This document shows positions 16,912-26,057 of a DNA stretch of 64,000 bases, in pieces. Source of the DNA: Zhongshania aquimaris. GTDB taxonomy: Bacteria; Pseudomonadota; Gammaproteobacteria; Pseudomonadales; Spongiibacteraceae. The number at the start of each line of letters is the position of its first letter. Position 1 is the first letter of the stretch. The DNA lies in NCBI RefSeq assembly GCF_019312595.1, contig NZ_JAHWDQ010000004.1:248001-312000 (forward strand), in the 5' to 3' direction. A program made the translations under genes and the position numbers. The notes beneath the pieces are model-generated. The model saw only the letters and a program-made list of their open reading frames with translations, had not been told where the DNA came from and made no database searches.

Positions 16912-17613
16912 ATGCCAGACTCAGATTTAAACCAAGCCACATCGCTATCCTCACAAGTAAGCCAATATCTCTGGGAGTACATTTCACGAGAAAAACTGCG
17001 CCCAGGGGATGACGTACTCAGCGAAATGCAAATCGGTCGGGATTTAGGCATTAGCCGAACCACGGTACGCGAGGCTTATCGCTCACTAGCCGCAGTAGGC
17101 ATACTTGAGATAGGTAATGGTCGGCGGCCAAGATTGATGTCGATGAACTCAAGCGTGCTGGCGCAAGTATTCGGCTATGCCTTGCAAACTACGCAAATTA
17201 GCTACCGTCAGGTAATGGAAACTCGGCGCAGTATTGAAGTTCAAACCGCACAACTAGCGGCAATCCGGGCTACCGACGAACAAAAGCTATCACTAAAGTC
17301 ACACATAGCGGCAATGCGCGACGCTATGGACGATCATCAGCGCCGGGTCTCTGCAGATCTTGCCTTGCACCAGGAGCTGGCCGAAGCGTCCCACAACCCC
17401 GTAAATCGACTATTGTTAGATGCGCTGCAAAACCCCTTGATGGAATCCTTACTAGTAGACCTTGGCAGTCAGCGCACCCTAAGCGATATTTCCCGCATCA
17501 TTGATGCCCATGAAAATATTGTGAACCACATTTGTGATGGCGATGCAGTTGCAGCGGGCAATGCTATGTATAGTCATTTCGAATTATCGGCCAGCATCGG
17601 TTCGCCGACATAA
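16912..17613 (+). CDS. FadR/GntR-family transcriptional regulator (FCD domain)
   Basis: Regulator of 233 residues. An N-terminal winged helix (residues 13-78) carries GRDLGISRTTVREAYRSLAAVGILE, the GntR recognition signature. The C-terminal helical FCD domain has likely metal/ligand residues in ADLALHQELAEASHN, DAHENIVNHI and MYSHFE. FCD regulators usually respond to small carboxylates such as lactate, glycolate, pyruvate or gluconate. It diverges from the metallo-hydrolase/hydroxyacid dehydrogenase/BASS operon and probably represses that operon, itself and the receptor at 26058, because the same palindrome lies before both. Effector unknown. Confidence 0.93.
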   Translation: MPDSDLNQATSLSSQVSQYLWEYISREKLRPGDDVLSEMQIGRDLGISRTTVREAYRSLAAVGILEIGNGRRPRLMSMNSSVLAQVFGYALQTTQISYRQVMETRRSIEVQTAQLAAIRATDEQKLSLKSHIAAMRDAMDDHQRRVSADLALHQELAEASHNPVNRLLLDALQNPLMESLLVDLGSQRTLSDISRIIDAHENIVNHICDGDAVAAGNAMYSHFELSASIGSPT

Positions 17614-17736
17614 TCCGCGGGTCAATTAAAGTCGCGCTCTTTAAGCTTCCAGACCAATTATTCGTTTAGCTTTACCTGGAAACCCTTACACTCCCACTTA
17701 GCGCCCCAACCCTCCGTAATAATAAAGAGCACCATT

Positions 17737-18669
17737 ATGACCGCAATTACGTTTTCAAAAAAAGCGACCGCCGAAGCCGTCACCGACGGCATGGATCTAA
17801 GCGGAAAGACTATTGTCATTACCGGTATTAACTCAGGGATTGGCTATGAAACGATGCGGGTGCTGGCACTGTGTGGTGCCCATATCATTGCCTGTGCTCG
17901 CAGTATTGAAAAAGCCCAACAAGCCTGCGACAGCATCGCGGGCAAGACTACGCCGGCGGTGTGTGAGCTGAGCGACATGGCATCGGTGAAACATTGCGCA
18001 GAGACTATTCAAGCGCTAAACACGCCCATCGATATCATTATCTGCAATGCAGGCATTATGGCGCTACCCAAGCTGCAGGTAAAAGATGGCCTGGAATTGC
18101 AGTTTTTAACCAATCACATGGGCCACTTCCTGCTCGTCTATTTACTGCAAGAACAGCTAAAAGCGGCCGACAAAGCTCGGGTCGTTATGCTATCGAGCGC
18201 CGGACATATGGCCGCGAGTAAACACGGCATCGACTTTGACAATCTCGACGGTAGCAAGCGCTATAATGCATGGCAATTTTATGGGCAGGCGAAGCTCGCC
18301 AATCTACTAACGGCGACTGCCTTTAATAGACGTCTTGTCGACGCTGGGGTCACAGCCAACGCAGTTCACCCTGGCGTGATTAACACCAATCTCGCCCGCG
18401 ACGTTGGTGGCTTCATAGGCATGGCAATGAAAACTGCGCCAGTTAAGAAACTGCTCGATATCTCCATTGGCAAGTCCATACCACAAGGCGCCTCAACGAG
18501 TTGCTTTGTTGCCACCCACCCGTCACTTGACGGCATTGGCGGCCGCTATTTTTCCGATAATGCCGAGGCCAAGCCAAGCAAACTTGGCTGTGATGAAATA
18601 CTGGCGGAGCAACTGTGGCGCTACTCAGTCGACTATCTCGCACCGTATATTGGCGCCCAGCAGTCCTAA
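17737..18669 (+). CDS. SDR-family oxidoreductase, retinol dehydrogenase/WWOX-like
   Basis: SDR of 310 residues with TGINSGIGYETMRVLA near residue 31, IICNAGIMALP near 105 (CNAG form), a catalytic serine in VVMLSSAGH and YGQAK for Tyr/Lys. The CNAGIMA motif, the long spacing and the length of about 310 put it with the retinol dehydrogenase/light-dependent protochlorophyllide reductase-like branch. Such bacterial enzymes are often annotated only as oxidoreductases. It sits alone downstream of the GntR gene, 123 bases away on the same strand, so co-regulation is possible but not shown. Confidence 0.85.
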   Translation: MTAITFSKKATAEAVTDGMDLSGKTIVITGINSGIGYETMRVLALCGAHIIACARSIEKAQQACDSIAGKTTPAVCELSDMASVKHCAETIQALNTPIDIIICNAGIMALPKLQVKDGLELQFLTNHMGHFLLVYLLQEQLKAADKARVVMLSSAGHMAASKHGIDFDNLDGSKRYNAWQFYGQAKLANLLTATAFNRRLVDAGVTANAVHPGVINTNLARDVGGFIGMAMKTAPVKKLLDISIGKSIPQGASTSCFVATHPSLDGIGGRYFSDNAEAKPSKLGCDEILAEQLWRYSVDYLAPYIGAQQS

Positions 18670-18739
18670 TCTGCAACTGATCGGTGCGCAGGCATGGATT
18701 CACGCCTGCAGCCAAGTTCTGAAAATATCTCGCTAAATT

Positions 18740-19174
18740 TTAGACCTTCACAAAAACCGGTTTTTGAAGGAAATAAAATGAAAGACAGGCAATAAAGCCT
18801 CCGGCGACTTGAATTGATGCAAAATTATTTGGCGAGAGACCAAGAGGGATGTATTCGATCGCCATAAAACCATAAAATGCACAGAAAGCCGTGTACAAAT
18901 GGAATGCACCCACAAAAAAGAAAAGTGCTATCCACGACCAGAACTTCTTAGTAATTAATCCCACAGAAATACCAATCATCATTAACGCCACAAGAATGAT
19001 CACTATTTTCTTATTCATAATTGAGGTTTCCACTGGCAGTGGAAAATAGTTAAAAAAACCAGGATCCGGTATCGGCGTGGTGAACAAAGCCGCCAAGCCC
19101 AAAATCAGAAATAGTATTGCGGTAGGTAATACATGTTTTTTATAAACCGAGTTATTCATATTATTAATGCTCAT
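18740..19174 (-). CDS. Hypothetical four-helix membrane protein
   Basis: I do not recognise a family. The 144-residue product has four hydrophobic segments, near residues 14-31, 54-72, 80-100 and 115-136, with short charged N- and C-termini. The pattern resembles small DoxX- or DUF-type inner-membrane proteins, but no motif confirms that. It converges with the SDR ending at 18669. A hairpin without a T-run (GCAGGC/GCCTGC at 18688-18709) lies between them. Confidence 0.65.
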   Translation of the reverse strand: MSINNMNNSVYKKHVLPTAILFLILGLAALFTTPIPDPGFFNYFPLPVETSIMNKKIVIILVALMMIGISVGLITKKFWSWIALFFFVGAFHLYTAFCAFYGFMAIEYIPLGLSPNNFASIQVAGGFIACLSFYFLQKPVFVKV

Positions 19175-19240
19175 TCGTAAACGTAATTTTTAGCAAGTCA
19201 CTTTCTAAACCTATTCTTCTCACCTTCGTCGCTAATTAAA

Positions 19241-19969
19241 CTATGGCTGTTCTCCTAATGGCGTGTTGAAACTCTTGATAAAATAACTCCGCAGTAGCTC
19301 ACCTATCTCCTCAACACCCTGATAGCGCTCGCCCATCAACTGCCTAACTGTCGTACAAGCACCAAGCTCAAATCGAGTTTGATCACCAATCAGTTCATAA
19401 AGTTGATTAATGCCACCAGTGGCCATATCCAAATCAAGATCAAGGAGTATGCAGGCGTGTGCTAGTACCGCTACATTTTCCGTCTGCTTGATAGGTTTAC
19501 GCCGCTGCGCGGTTCCAACAATCTTCTGGCCGTCTACTTGTAAATTAAATCGACCATCACAAAATGACCCCGGAACATCACCCACTTCGGCGTTAATACC
19601 CAGCTGGCTAAAAAGTCCGATTAAAAATTTACAAAGCAGATCGTAACTTCCGTCTATACCCTCAGTGACAGGTGCGGGGTAGATCATCGAAAAGTTGAGG
19701 ACACCAGGCCCTTGCGGCACGCAACTGCCACCCGTTCTACGAACATGCACTGGCCAATCTCTCGCCGCCAACTGAGCGCAGGCCGCGCTAAAATTAGTAG
19801 CACGCTGCTCTTTGGAGCTTGCAATGAGCGCTTGCTCACAACGCCACACCCGCATTACGGCTGTGGCGTTTTTCGCGCAGGCCGCAAAATATTCTTCATC
19901 ACGAGCTAGGCCGAGCTCTGCCGGTACCGGCAATATCGCGTAATCGATATCCCAACTTAAGTCGTTCAT
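19241..19969 (-). CDS. Biotin/lipoate A/B protein ligase family protein
   Basis: About 242 residues starting MNDLSWDIDYAILPV. The motif VRRTGGSCVPQGPGVLNFSM corresponds to the RRxSGGG-x-V-x-H-x-x-GxLN signature of lipoate ligases/octanoyltransferases, with Gln in place of the usual His. The lysine-containing stretch DGQKIVGTAQRRK is the second family motif. It follows the lipoamide dehydrogenase gene by 70 bases in the bkd operon. It therefore probably attaches or transfers lipoyl/octanoyl groups to the BkdB E2 protein. The upstream frame to 20176 overlaps lpd and lacks a credible start, so I use the ATG at 19969. Confidence 0.8.
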   Translation of the reverse strand: MNDLSWDIDYAILPVPAELGLARDEEYFAACAKNATAVMRVWRCEQALIASSKEQRATNFSAACAQLAARDWPVHVRRTGGSCVPQGPGVLNFSMIYPAPVTEGIDGSYDLLCKFLIGLFSQLGINAEVGDVPGSFCDGRFNLQVDGQKIVGTAQRRKPIKQTENVAVLAHACILLDLDLDMATGGINQLYELIGDQTRFELGACTTVRQLMGERYQGVEEIGELLRSYFIKSFNTPLGEQP

Positions 19970-20039
19970 ACTGCCAATACCCCACCGCCACGATATGCCC
20001 GATTTAAGCGCGCTTACATTGAAAAATACCGCCTGCCAT

Positions 20040-21449
20040 TTAGCAGTGAATACCGGCCCCAAGCGCCGCGATGGCTGCCTCAAAAGTGGCCTCGCCAAGC
20101 GTCGGATGCATGTGGATTGTGTGCGCCAGATCTTCCAAGCGAGCACCCATTTCCAGCGCCAGGACAAACTCGCCACTCAATTCCGAAATATACTTGCCAA
20201 CCGCGTGAATACCGAGAATTTCGTGAGTATCTTTTCGCGCTGTAATCCTCACAAAGCCACCGGTCTTCGCCGCCCCCATAGCATGGGCCTTACCAATGGA
20301 CTGCATAGAACATCGACTGACAATGACGTCGTAACCCAACGCCTCCGCCTCACTCGGACTTAAGCCGCAGGCAACAATTTCCGGCTCCGTGAAACACACC
20401 GCAGGAATTGCCACAGGATCAAAACTGCGCCGCTTACCCGCAATAATTTCAGCGACCATTTCACCCTGCGCGGACGCTTTGTGAGCCAACATCGGTTCAC
20501 CAATAAGATCGCCAATTGCCCATACATTCTTAACGGCAGTTCGGCACATTTTATCCACGTTGACATTGGGACCGTTCATATCAAGACACATATTCTCGAT
20601 ACCCCAACCGCTGGTATTTGGGCGACGCCCCACTGTCACTAGCACTTTATCGACGAGTAAACTTTGCTGTTCTCCTGAGCCGTTAACGTAACGTAACTCA
20701 GTACCAGTTTGACTAGTTTCAGCGCCAACTACTTTTGAGTTTAGCTTCACGCCCACACCGTGATCCACTAACCAGTTATAAACTGGCTTGGTAAGCTCCT
20801 CATCATAAAGCGCCAACAACTTTTCCTGGCCCTCGACGATGGTCACTTTGCAGCCAAGCTTAGTTAAGGCGGTACCCATTTCAAGTCCGATATAACCACC
20901 ACCGACAATAGCGATACTGTCGGGAACCGCATCCATGTTAAGCGCTTCGGCGGACGAGATAATGCTAGGACTAAATGGTAGCGCCGCTAATTCTGTGGCA
21001 ACACTACCGGTCGCTAGAATGACGTGCTCAGAAGATATCGCTATCGACTCATCCGCTGTCTTTACGACGCAATTTTTCGCGTCATTAAATGACGCCCAGC
21101 CGGTAATCACATTCACCTTTGCGCGCTTTAGTAGCCCTTTCACACCACTATTAAGCTGGCTAACCACGCCATTTTTCCACTTTACCATCTGCGGAAAATC
21201 TAGGGTCGGCGTACTGTCGATCTTAATACCCATGGAATCCAAATCGCTGTTCGGCATCATTGATGCGTACTGGGACGCCGCATAGATCAACGCCTTTGAC
21301 GGAATACAGCCGCGGTTAAGACACGTACCACCAAGATCCTGACCTTCAACCAAAATCGTTTTCAGACCAAGCTGACCGGCGCGAATTGCCGCAACATATC
21401 CACCCGGGCCACCACCGACAACAAGAACATCACACACTAGGGTTTTCAC
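20040..21449 (-). CDS. lpdV: Dihydrolipoyl dehydrogenase (E3) of branched-chain 2-oxoacid complex
   Basis: Flavoprotein disulfide reductase of about 469 residues. The FAD motif DVLVVGGGPGGYVAAIRAGQ is followed by the redox disulfide GGTCLNRGCIPSK, the NAD motif AIVGGGYIGLEMGTALTKLG, KNVWAIGDLIGEPMLAHKAS and the C-terminal active-site HMHPTLGEA. It reoxidises dihydrolipoyl groups on E2. The start is a GTG at 21449 that overlaps the E2 stop (GTGA) behind GGGAGAAGG, a sign of translational coupling. The gene order E1alpha-E1beta-E2-E3 matches the Pseudomonas bkd operon, hence the symbol. Confidence 0.94.
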   Translation of the reverse strand: MKTLVCDVLVVGGGPGGYVAAIRAGQLGLKTILVEGQDLGGTCLNRGCIPSKALIYAASQYASMMPNSDLDSMGIKIDSTPTLDFPQMVKWKNGVVSQLNSGVKGLLKRAKVNVITGWASFNDAKNCVVKTADESIAISSEHVILATGSVATELAALPFSPSIISSAEALNMDAVPDSIAIVGGGYIGLEMGTALTKLGCKVTIVEGQEKLLALYDEELTKPVYNWLVDHGVGVKLNSKVVGAETSQTGTELRYVNGSGEQQSLLVDKVLVTVGRRPNTSGWGIENMCLDMNGPNVNVDKMCRTAVKNVWAIGDLIGEPMLAHKASAQGEMVAEIIAGKRRSFDPVAIPAVCFTEPEIVACGLSPSEAEALGYDVIVSRCSMQSIGKAHAMGAAKTGGFVRITARKDTHEILGIHAVGKYISELSGEFVLALEMGARLEDLAHTIHMHPTLGEATFEAAIAALGAGIHC

Positions 21450-22723
21450 TGGCCTTCTCCCAATCCATCGATAAATAACATCGCAGGACACTCAAGTTTA
21501 TTTTTTATGCACTGAATAAATTGAGTCGCTTCCCAGCCGTCAATAATTCGATGATCAAAAGAAGACGACAAATTCATTATCTGCCGCGGAACAAATGCGC
21601 CATTTTCCCATACTGGGCGGGTAGCCATTTTATTAACGCCAATAATCGCGACTTCAGGAGAATTAATAACCGGCGTGGTGACAATACCGCCCAAGGGACC
21701 GAGGCTTGAGATCGTAATGGTCGAGCCACTTAGCTCATCCCTGGTTGCCTTTCCGCTCCTCGCCTTTTCCGAGATACTCAAGATCTGCCCCGCCAAACCC
21801 CACAGATCGAGCATCTCCGCATGACGAATGACCGGCACCAGCAAGCCGGCATCGGTTTGCGCGGCCATACCGATATGGGCACCCGCATGCTGCTCCAGCA
21901 CTTGCTCGACATCGTTGTAACGCGATGCCATTTGAGGAAATTCCTTAAGCGCCTGGACAAGCCCCTTCATAATGAATGGCAGCATAGTTAACTTGGGCTG
22001 ATCCGGCTTACGACTTTGGTTTAGTTTTGCCCGAAGCTTCTCCAGCTCGGTCACATCAATTTCTTCAACGTAACTGTAGTGTGGAATACGCTGCATCGTA
22101 TCCTGCAGAATTGAGCCAATTTTACGGCGTATTCCAGTTATTTTTTGCGTCGTTACCGTTGTATCAGGCTGCTTAACTTGCCCCCGTGAATGCGCCGCTC
22201 CTGGGCTACCAAAGTTGTCTAAGTCGGCGTGAACAACTCTTCCCTCAGGCCCAGTTCCACGCACCAGTTGAATATCGATATTCATATCTCGGGCGCGCTG
22301 CCGAACCGAGGGCGCAGCTAATATGCGTCGTTGTACGCCGCTAGATTCCACCACATCAACACGCGCAAACGGAGCTTCGGATTCTTCTATAGGCGGGGAG
22401 TCCGCTATCGGCTGAGAGGGTGTCGTTTCTAATGGTGGCTGCTCACCAGAGGCTGTACTGGCGTCGCTCTCGTCCTCAGCACCCTCGACATCGAAGGTAA
22501 CCAGGAGTGAACCAACTGCCATGATGCTGCCAGCTTCGGGACCGATCGCGACAATCGTGCCATCAAACGGCGAGGGAATTTCGACCGCCGCCTTGTCCGT
22601 CAAAACGGAGCATATAATGTCATCTTCACTAACCGTATCGCCGGGCGAAACCATCCACTCCGAAATCTCAACCTCGGCAATACCTTCGCCCACATCGGGT
22701 AAATTAAACTTGATTGTAGTCAC
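21446..22723 (-). CDS. bkdB: Branched-chain 2-oxoacid dehydrogenase E2 (dihydrolipoyl acyltransferase)
   Basis: Acyltransferase of about 425 residues. The N-terminal lipoyl domain starts FNLPDVGEGIAEVEI, with the lipoyl lysine in TDKAAVEIPSP. A linker rich in Ser/Pro/Glu follows, then a peripheral-subunit-binding domain (LAAPSVRQRARDMNID, GPEGRVVHADL) and a catalytic domain ending with the active-site SSSFDHRIIDGWEA. It carries branched acyl groups from E1 to CoA. The start is GTG at 22723, overlapping the last base of the E1beta stop with GGAG upstream. A single lipoyl domain is normal for Bkd. Confidence 0.95.
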   Translation of the reverse strand: MTTIKFNLPDVGEGIAEVEISEWMVSPGDTVSEDDIICSVLTDKAAVEIPSPFDGTIVAIGPEAGSIMAVGSLLVTFDVEGAEDESDASTASGEQPPLETTPSQPIADSPPIEESEAPFARVDVVESSGVQRRILAAPSVRQRARDMNIDIQLVRGTGPEGRVVHADLDNFGSPGAAHSRGQVKQPDTTVTTQKITGIRRKIGSILQDTMQRIPHYSYVEEIDVTELEKLRAKLNQSRKPDQPKLTMLPFIMKGLVQALKEFPQMASRYNDVEQVLEQHAGAHIGMAAQTDAGLLVPVIRHAEMLDLWGLAGQILSISEKARSGKATRDELSGSTITISSLGPLGGIVTTPVINSPEVAIIGVNKMATRPVWENGAFVPRQIMNLSSSFDHRIIDGWEATQFIQCIKNKLECPAMLFIDGLGEGQ

Positions 22724-23739
22724 TATGCGGTCTCCAAAATTTCGCGCATGGCATCGATAACCCTGGCTGGCCCAGGAAAATAATCCCACTCTTGAGCGTG
22801 AGGGTACGGCGTGTCGTAACCTGCCACGCGCAGAATTGGCGCCTCAAGATGATAAAAACAATGCTCTTGAACAATTGTCGCAAGCTCAGCACCAAAGCCG
22901 CTGGTTTGCGTGGCCTCGTGTAGCACAATGCATCGCCCAGTCTTCTTCACCGACGCCACAATGGTCTCTTCATCTAGCGGCAACAGTGTTCGAAGGTCGA
23001 TCACCTCGGCATTGATTCCACTCTCTTGCGCCGCCGCAATAGCCACGTGCACCATTGTTCCGTAGGCTAAAATAGTGAGCTCGCTACCTTCTAAGGCGAC
23101 CGCAGCTTTACCAATAGGTACTCGATACAAACCCTCCGGAACTTCGCTCGCCGGATGCTTCGACCACGGCACAACAGGTCTATCGTGATGACCATCAAAG
23201 GGCCCGTTGTAGATCCGCTTAGGCTCAAAGAAAATTACCGGGTCGTCATCCTCAATTGATGAAATTAACAACCCTTTTGCGTCATAAGGGTTTGACGGCA
23301 TTACGACCTTCAAGCCCGCCACGTGGGTAAACAAGGCTTCCGGACTTTGGCTGTGGGTTTGCCCTCCGTAGATACCGCCGCCGCAGGGCGTGCGAATAGT
23401 AATCGGGGCAAAAAATTCACCTGACGACCGATACCTGAGCCGAGCTGCCTCAGAGGCAATTTGGTCATACGCAGGAAGAATATAGTCGGCAAACTGAATC
23501 TCAGGAACCGGCCTAAGACCATAGGCTCCCATTCCCACTGCAGCGCCGATAATACCCAGCTCACTGATTGGCGCGTCGAATACACGATTTTTGCCGTACT
23601 TTTTTTGGAGCCCATCGGTTGCGCGAAATACGCCACCGAAATAACCCACGTCTTCGCCGAAGATAACCACGTTGTCGTCGTCGGCCATTTTCAGATCCAA
23701 GGCGTCACGAATCGCCTGCAACATATTCATCGTGGCCAT
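22723..23739 (-). CDS. bkdA2: Branched-chain 2-oxoacid dehydrogenase E1 subunit beta
   Basis: Transketolase-like E1beta of 338 residues, starting MATMNMLQAIRDALDLKM. Typical segments are VVIFGEDVGYFGGVFRATDG, PISELGIIGAAVGMGAYG, RTPCGGGIYGGQTHSQSPE and the C-terminal RVAGYDTPYPHAQEWDYFP. It pairs with E1alpha to bind thiamine diphosphate and decarboxylate 2-oxoisovalerate and related acids. The ATG at 23739 is one base after the E1alpha stop, behind GGGAG. Confidence 0.95.
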   Translation of the reverse strand: MATMNMLQAIRDALDLKMADDDNVVIFGEDVGYFGGVFRATDGLQKKYGKNRVFDAPISELGIIGAAVGMGAYGLRPVPEIQFADYILPAYDQIASEAARLRYRSSGEFFAPITIRTPCGGGIYGGQTHSQSPEALFTHVAGLKVVMPSNPYDAKGLLISSIEDDDPVIFFEPKRIYNGPFDGHHDRPVVPWSKHPASEVPEGLYRVPIGKAAVALEGSELTILAYGTMVHVAIAAAQESGINAEVIDLRTLLPLDEETIVASVKKTGRCIVLHEATQTSGFGAELATIVQEHCFYHLEAPILRVAGYDTPYPHAQEWDYFPGPARVIDAMREILETA

Positions 23740-23740
23740 C

Positions 23741-24982
<1,242 letters not shown>

Positions 24983-25167
24983 TTACATTTAGACCACTAG
25001 AATTAGATACATAATCTAGCATCAGCCCCGCTAGCGAGTCTCACCAAATAAATCTCCTAAAAGCTCCATATTTAGTTTTATTCACTACAATAAACGTAAT
25101 AAAATTACACAAATAACCAAGACGAATATAAATCGTAGTTTTTGGAGCCAAGAGGTAATTTCCGCCA

Positions 25168-25656
25168 ATGAACAGCCAGAACCTGGACAACATCGACCTC
25201 AGAATCCTGGAGGCGCTCCAAGAAGACGCCACCCTATCCAATATTGAGCTCGCCGAGCGCGTCTGCCTTTCGCCGACACCCTGTGCACGCCGAGTAAGAA
25301 TATTGGAAGAAGGCGGCTACTTCCGTGGACGGGTCAGCCTCTTAAATCCGGAGAAAATTAATTTGCCGGTGAGCGTTTTTATCCAGGTCAACCTAAGCCA
25401 CCAGGTGAAAAATGAACTAGAGGGGTTTGAAGGCCAAATTTCGGAATGGCCCGAAGTGATGGAGTGCTACCTCATCACAGGTGATTTTGATTACCTGCTC
25501 AGAGTCGTTGTTTCCGACCTAAACAGTTATCAACGATTTCTTGAAGACAAGCTCACCAGAGTAAAAGGAATCGACAATATTAAAAGCAGCTTTTCCTTAA
25601 AAGCAGTCCAATATCGTACCGCACTTCCCTTAGACCACTTGAAAAGTGAATCATAA
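25168..25656 (+). CDS. bkdR: Lrp/AsnC-family regulator of the bkd operon
   Basis: Regulator of 162 residues. The N-terminal helix-turn-helix reads DLRILEALQEDATLSNIELAERVCLSPTPCARRVRILEE, shown here in parts, which is the AsnC-type domain. The C-terminal RAM ligand-binding domain includes VMECYLITGDFDYLLRVVV and TRVKGIDNIKSSF. Divergent placement from bkdA1 across an AT-rich 188-base region matches BkdR, which activates bkd in response to branched-chain amino acids in Pseudomonas. The symbol is by synteny and family, not experiment. Confidence 0.9.
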   Translation: MNSQNLDNIDLRILEALQEDATLSNIELAERVCLSPTPCARRVRILEEGGYFRGRVSLLNPEKINLPVSVFIQVNLSHQVKNELEGFEGQISEWPEVMECYLITGDFDYLLRVVVSDLNSYQRFLEDKLTRVKGIDNIKSSFSLKAVQYRTALPLDHLKSES

Positions 25657-25770
25657 TTTTTTTAAAACTGAAGTTAAATTCTGAGTCAGTCTTAAGTGTA
25701 GTTCAGCAGCAATTTATTAGTCTTTAGAGCAAGCTGCAAACGCATATCCAAAAGACTGAAAATATACTAT

Positions 25771-26031
25771 CTATTGCCAGGTACCCGCTTCATTGTGAGC
25801 AAGCGCTTCTTTACCAGCAAGGTGATAATTATTTTTTCGGAAGGAAGAAAATGGGAAATAGAAATACTGATCGGGTTTAATTTTTAAATCTGCTAAAAAG
25901 GATTCAAAACTGCAGCTTGAGTTTTGAACATAGCAATTCATAAGCGAGCTTAAACGCACTCTACTTTCTTCAAACTTAAATATGGCGACCGCTGCCGTTA
26001 AACAGTTGCCTGTTAACAGCAGGGTCGTCAC
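25771..26031 (-). CDS. Hypothetical small ORF, doubtful
   Basis: An 86-residue frame with a GTG start fills most of the 401-base gap between bkdR and the receptor gene. The predicted protein has a weakly hydrophobic N-terminus (LLLTGNCLTAAVAIF) and an aromatic-rich middle (KPDQYFYFPFSSF). I recognise no family and see no clear ribosome binding site. It could be chance coding or the decayed end of a gene. Nothing else of note is visible in 25657-26057. Confidence 0.25.
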   Translation of the reverse strand: MTTLLLTGNCLTAAVAIFKFEESRVRLSSLMNCYVQNSSCSFESFLADLKIKPDQYFYFPFSSFRKNNYHLAGKEALAHNEAGTWQ

Positions 26032-26057
26032 TTAGTAATTAACTACTAGCAATATAA

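Noticed and set aside
18688-18709. Hairpin GCAGGC/GCCTGC between convergent genes, considered as a terminator
   Set aside because: The ten-base loop and lack of a T-run on either strand make it too weak to call.
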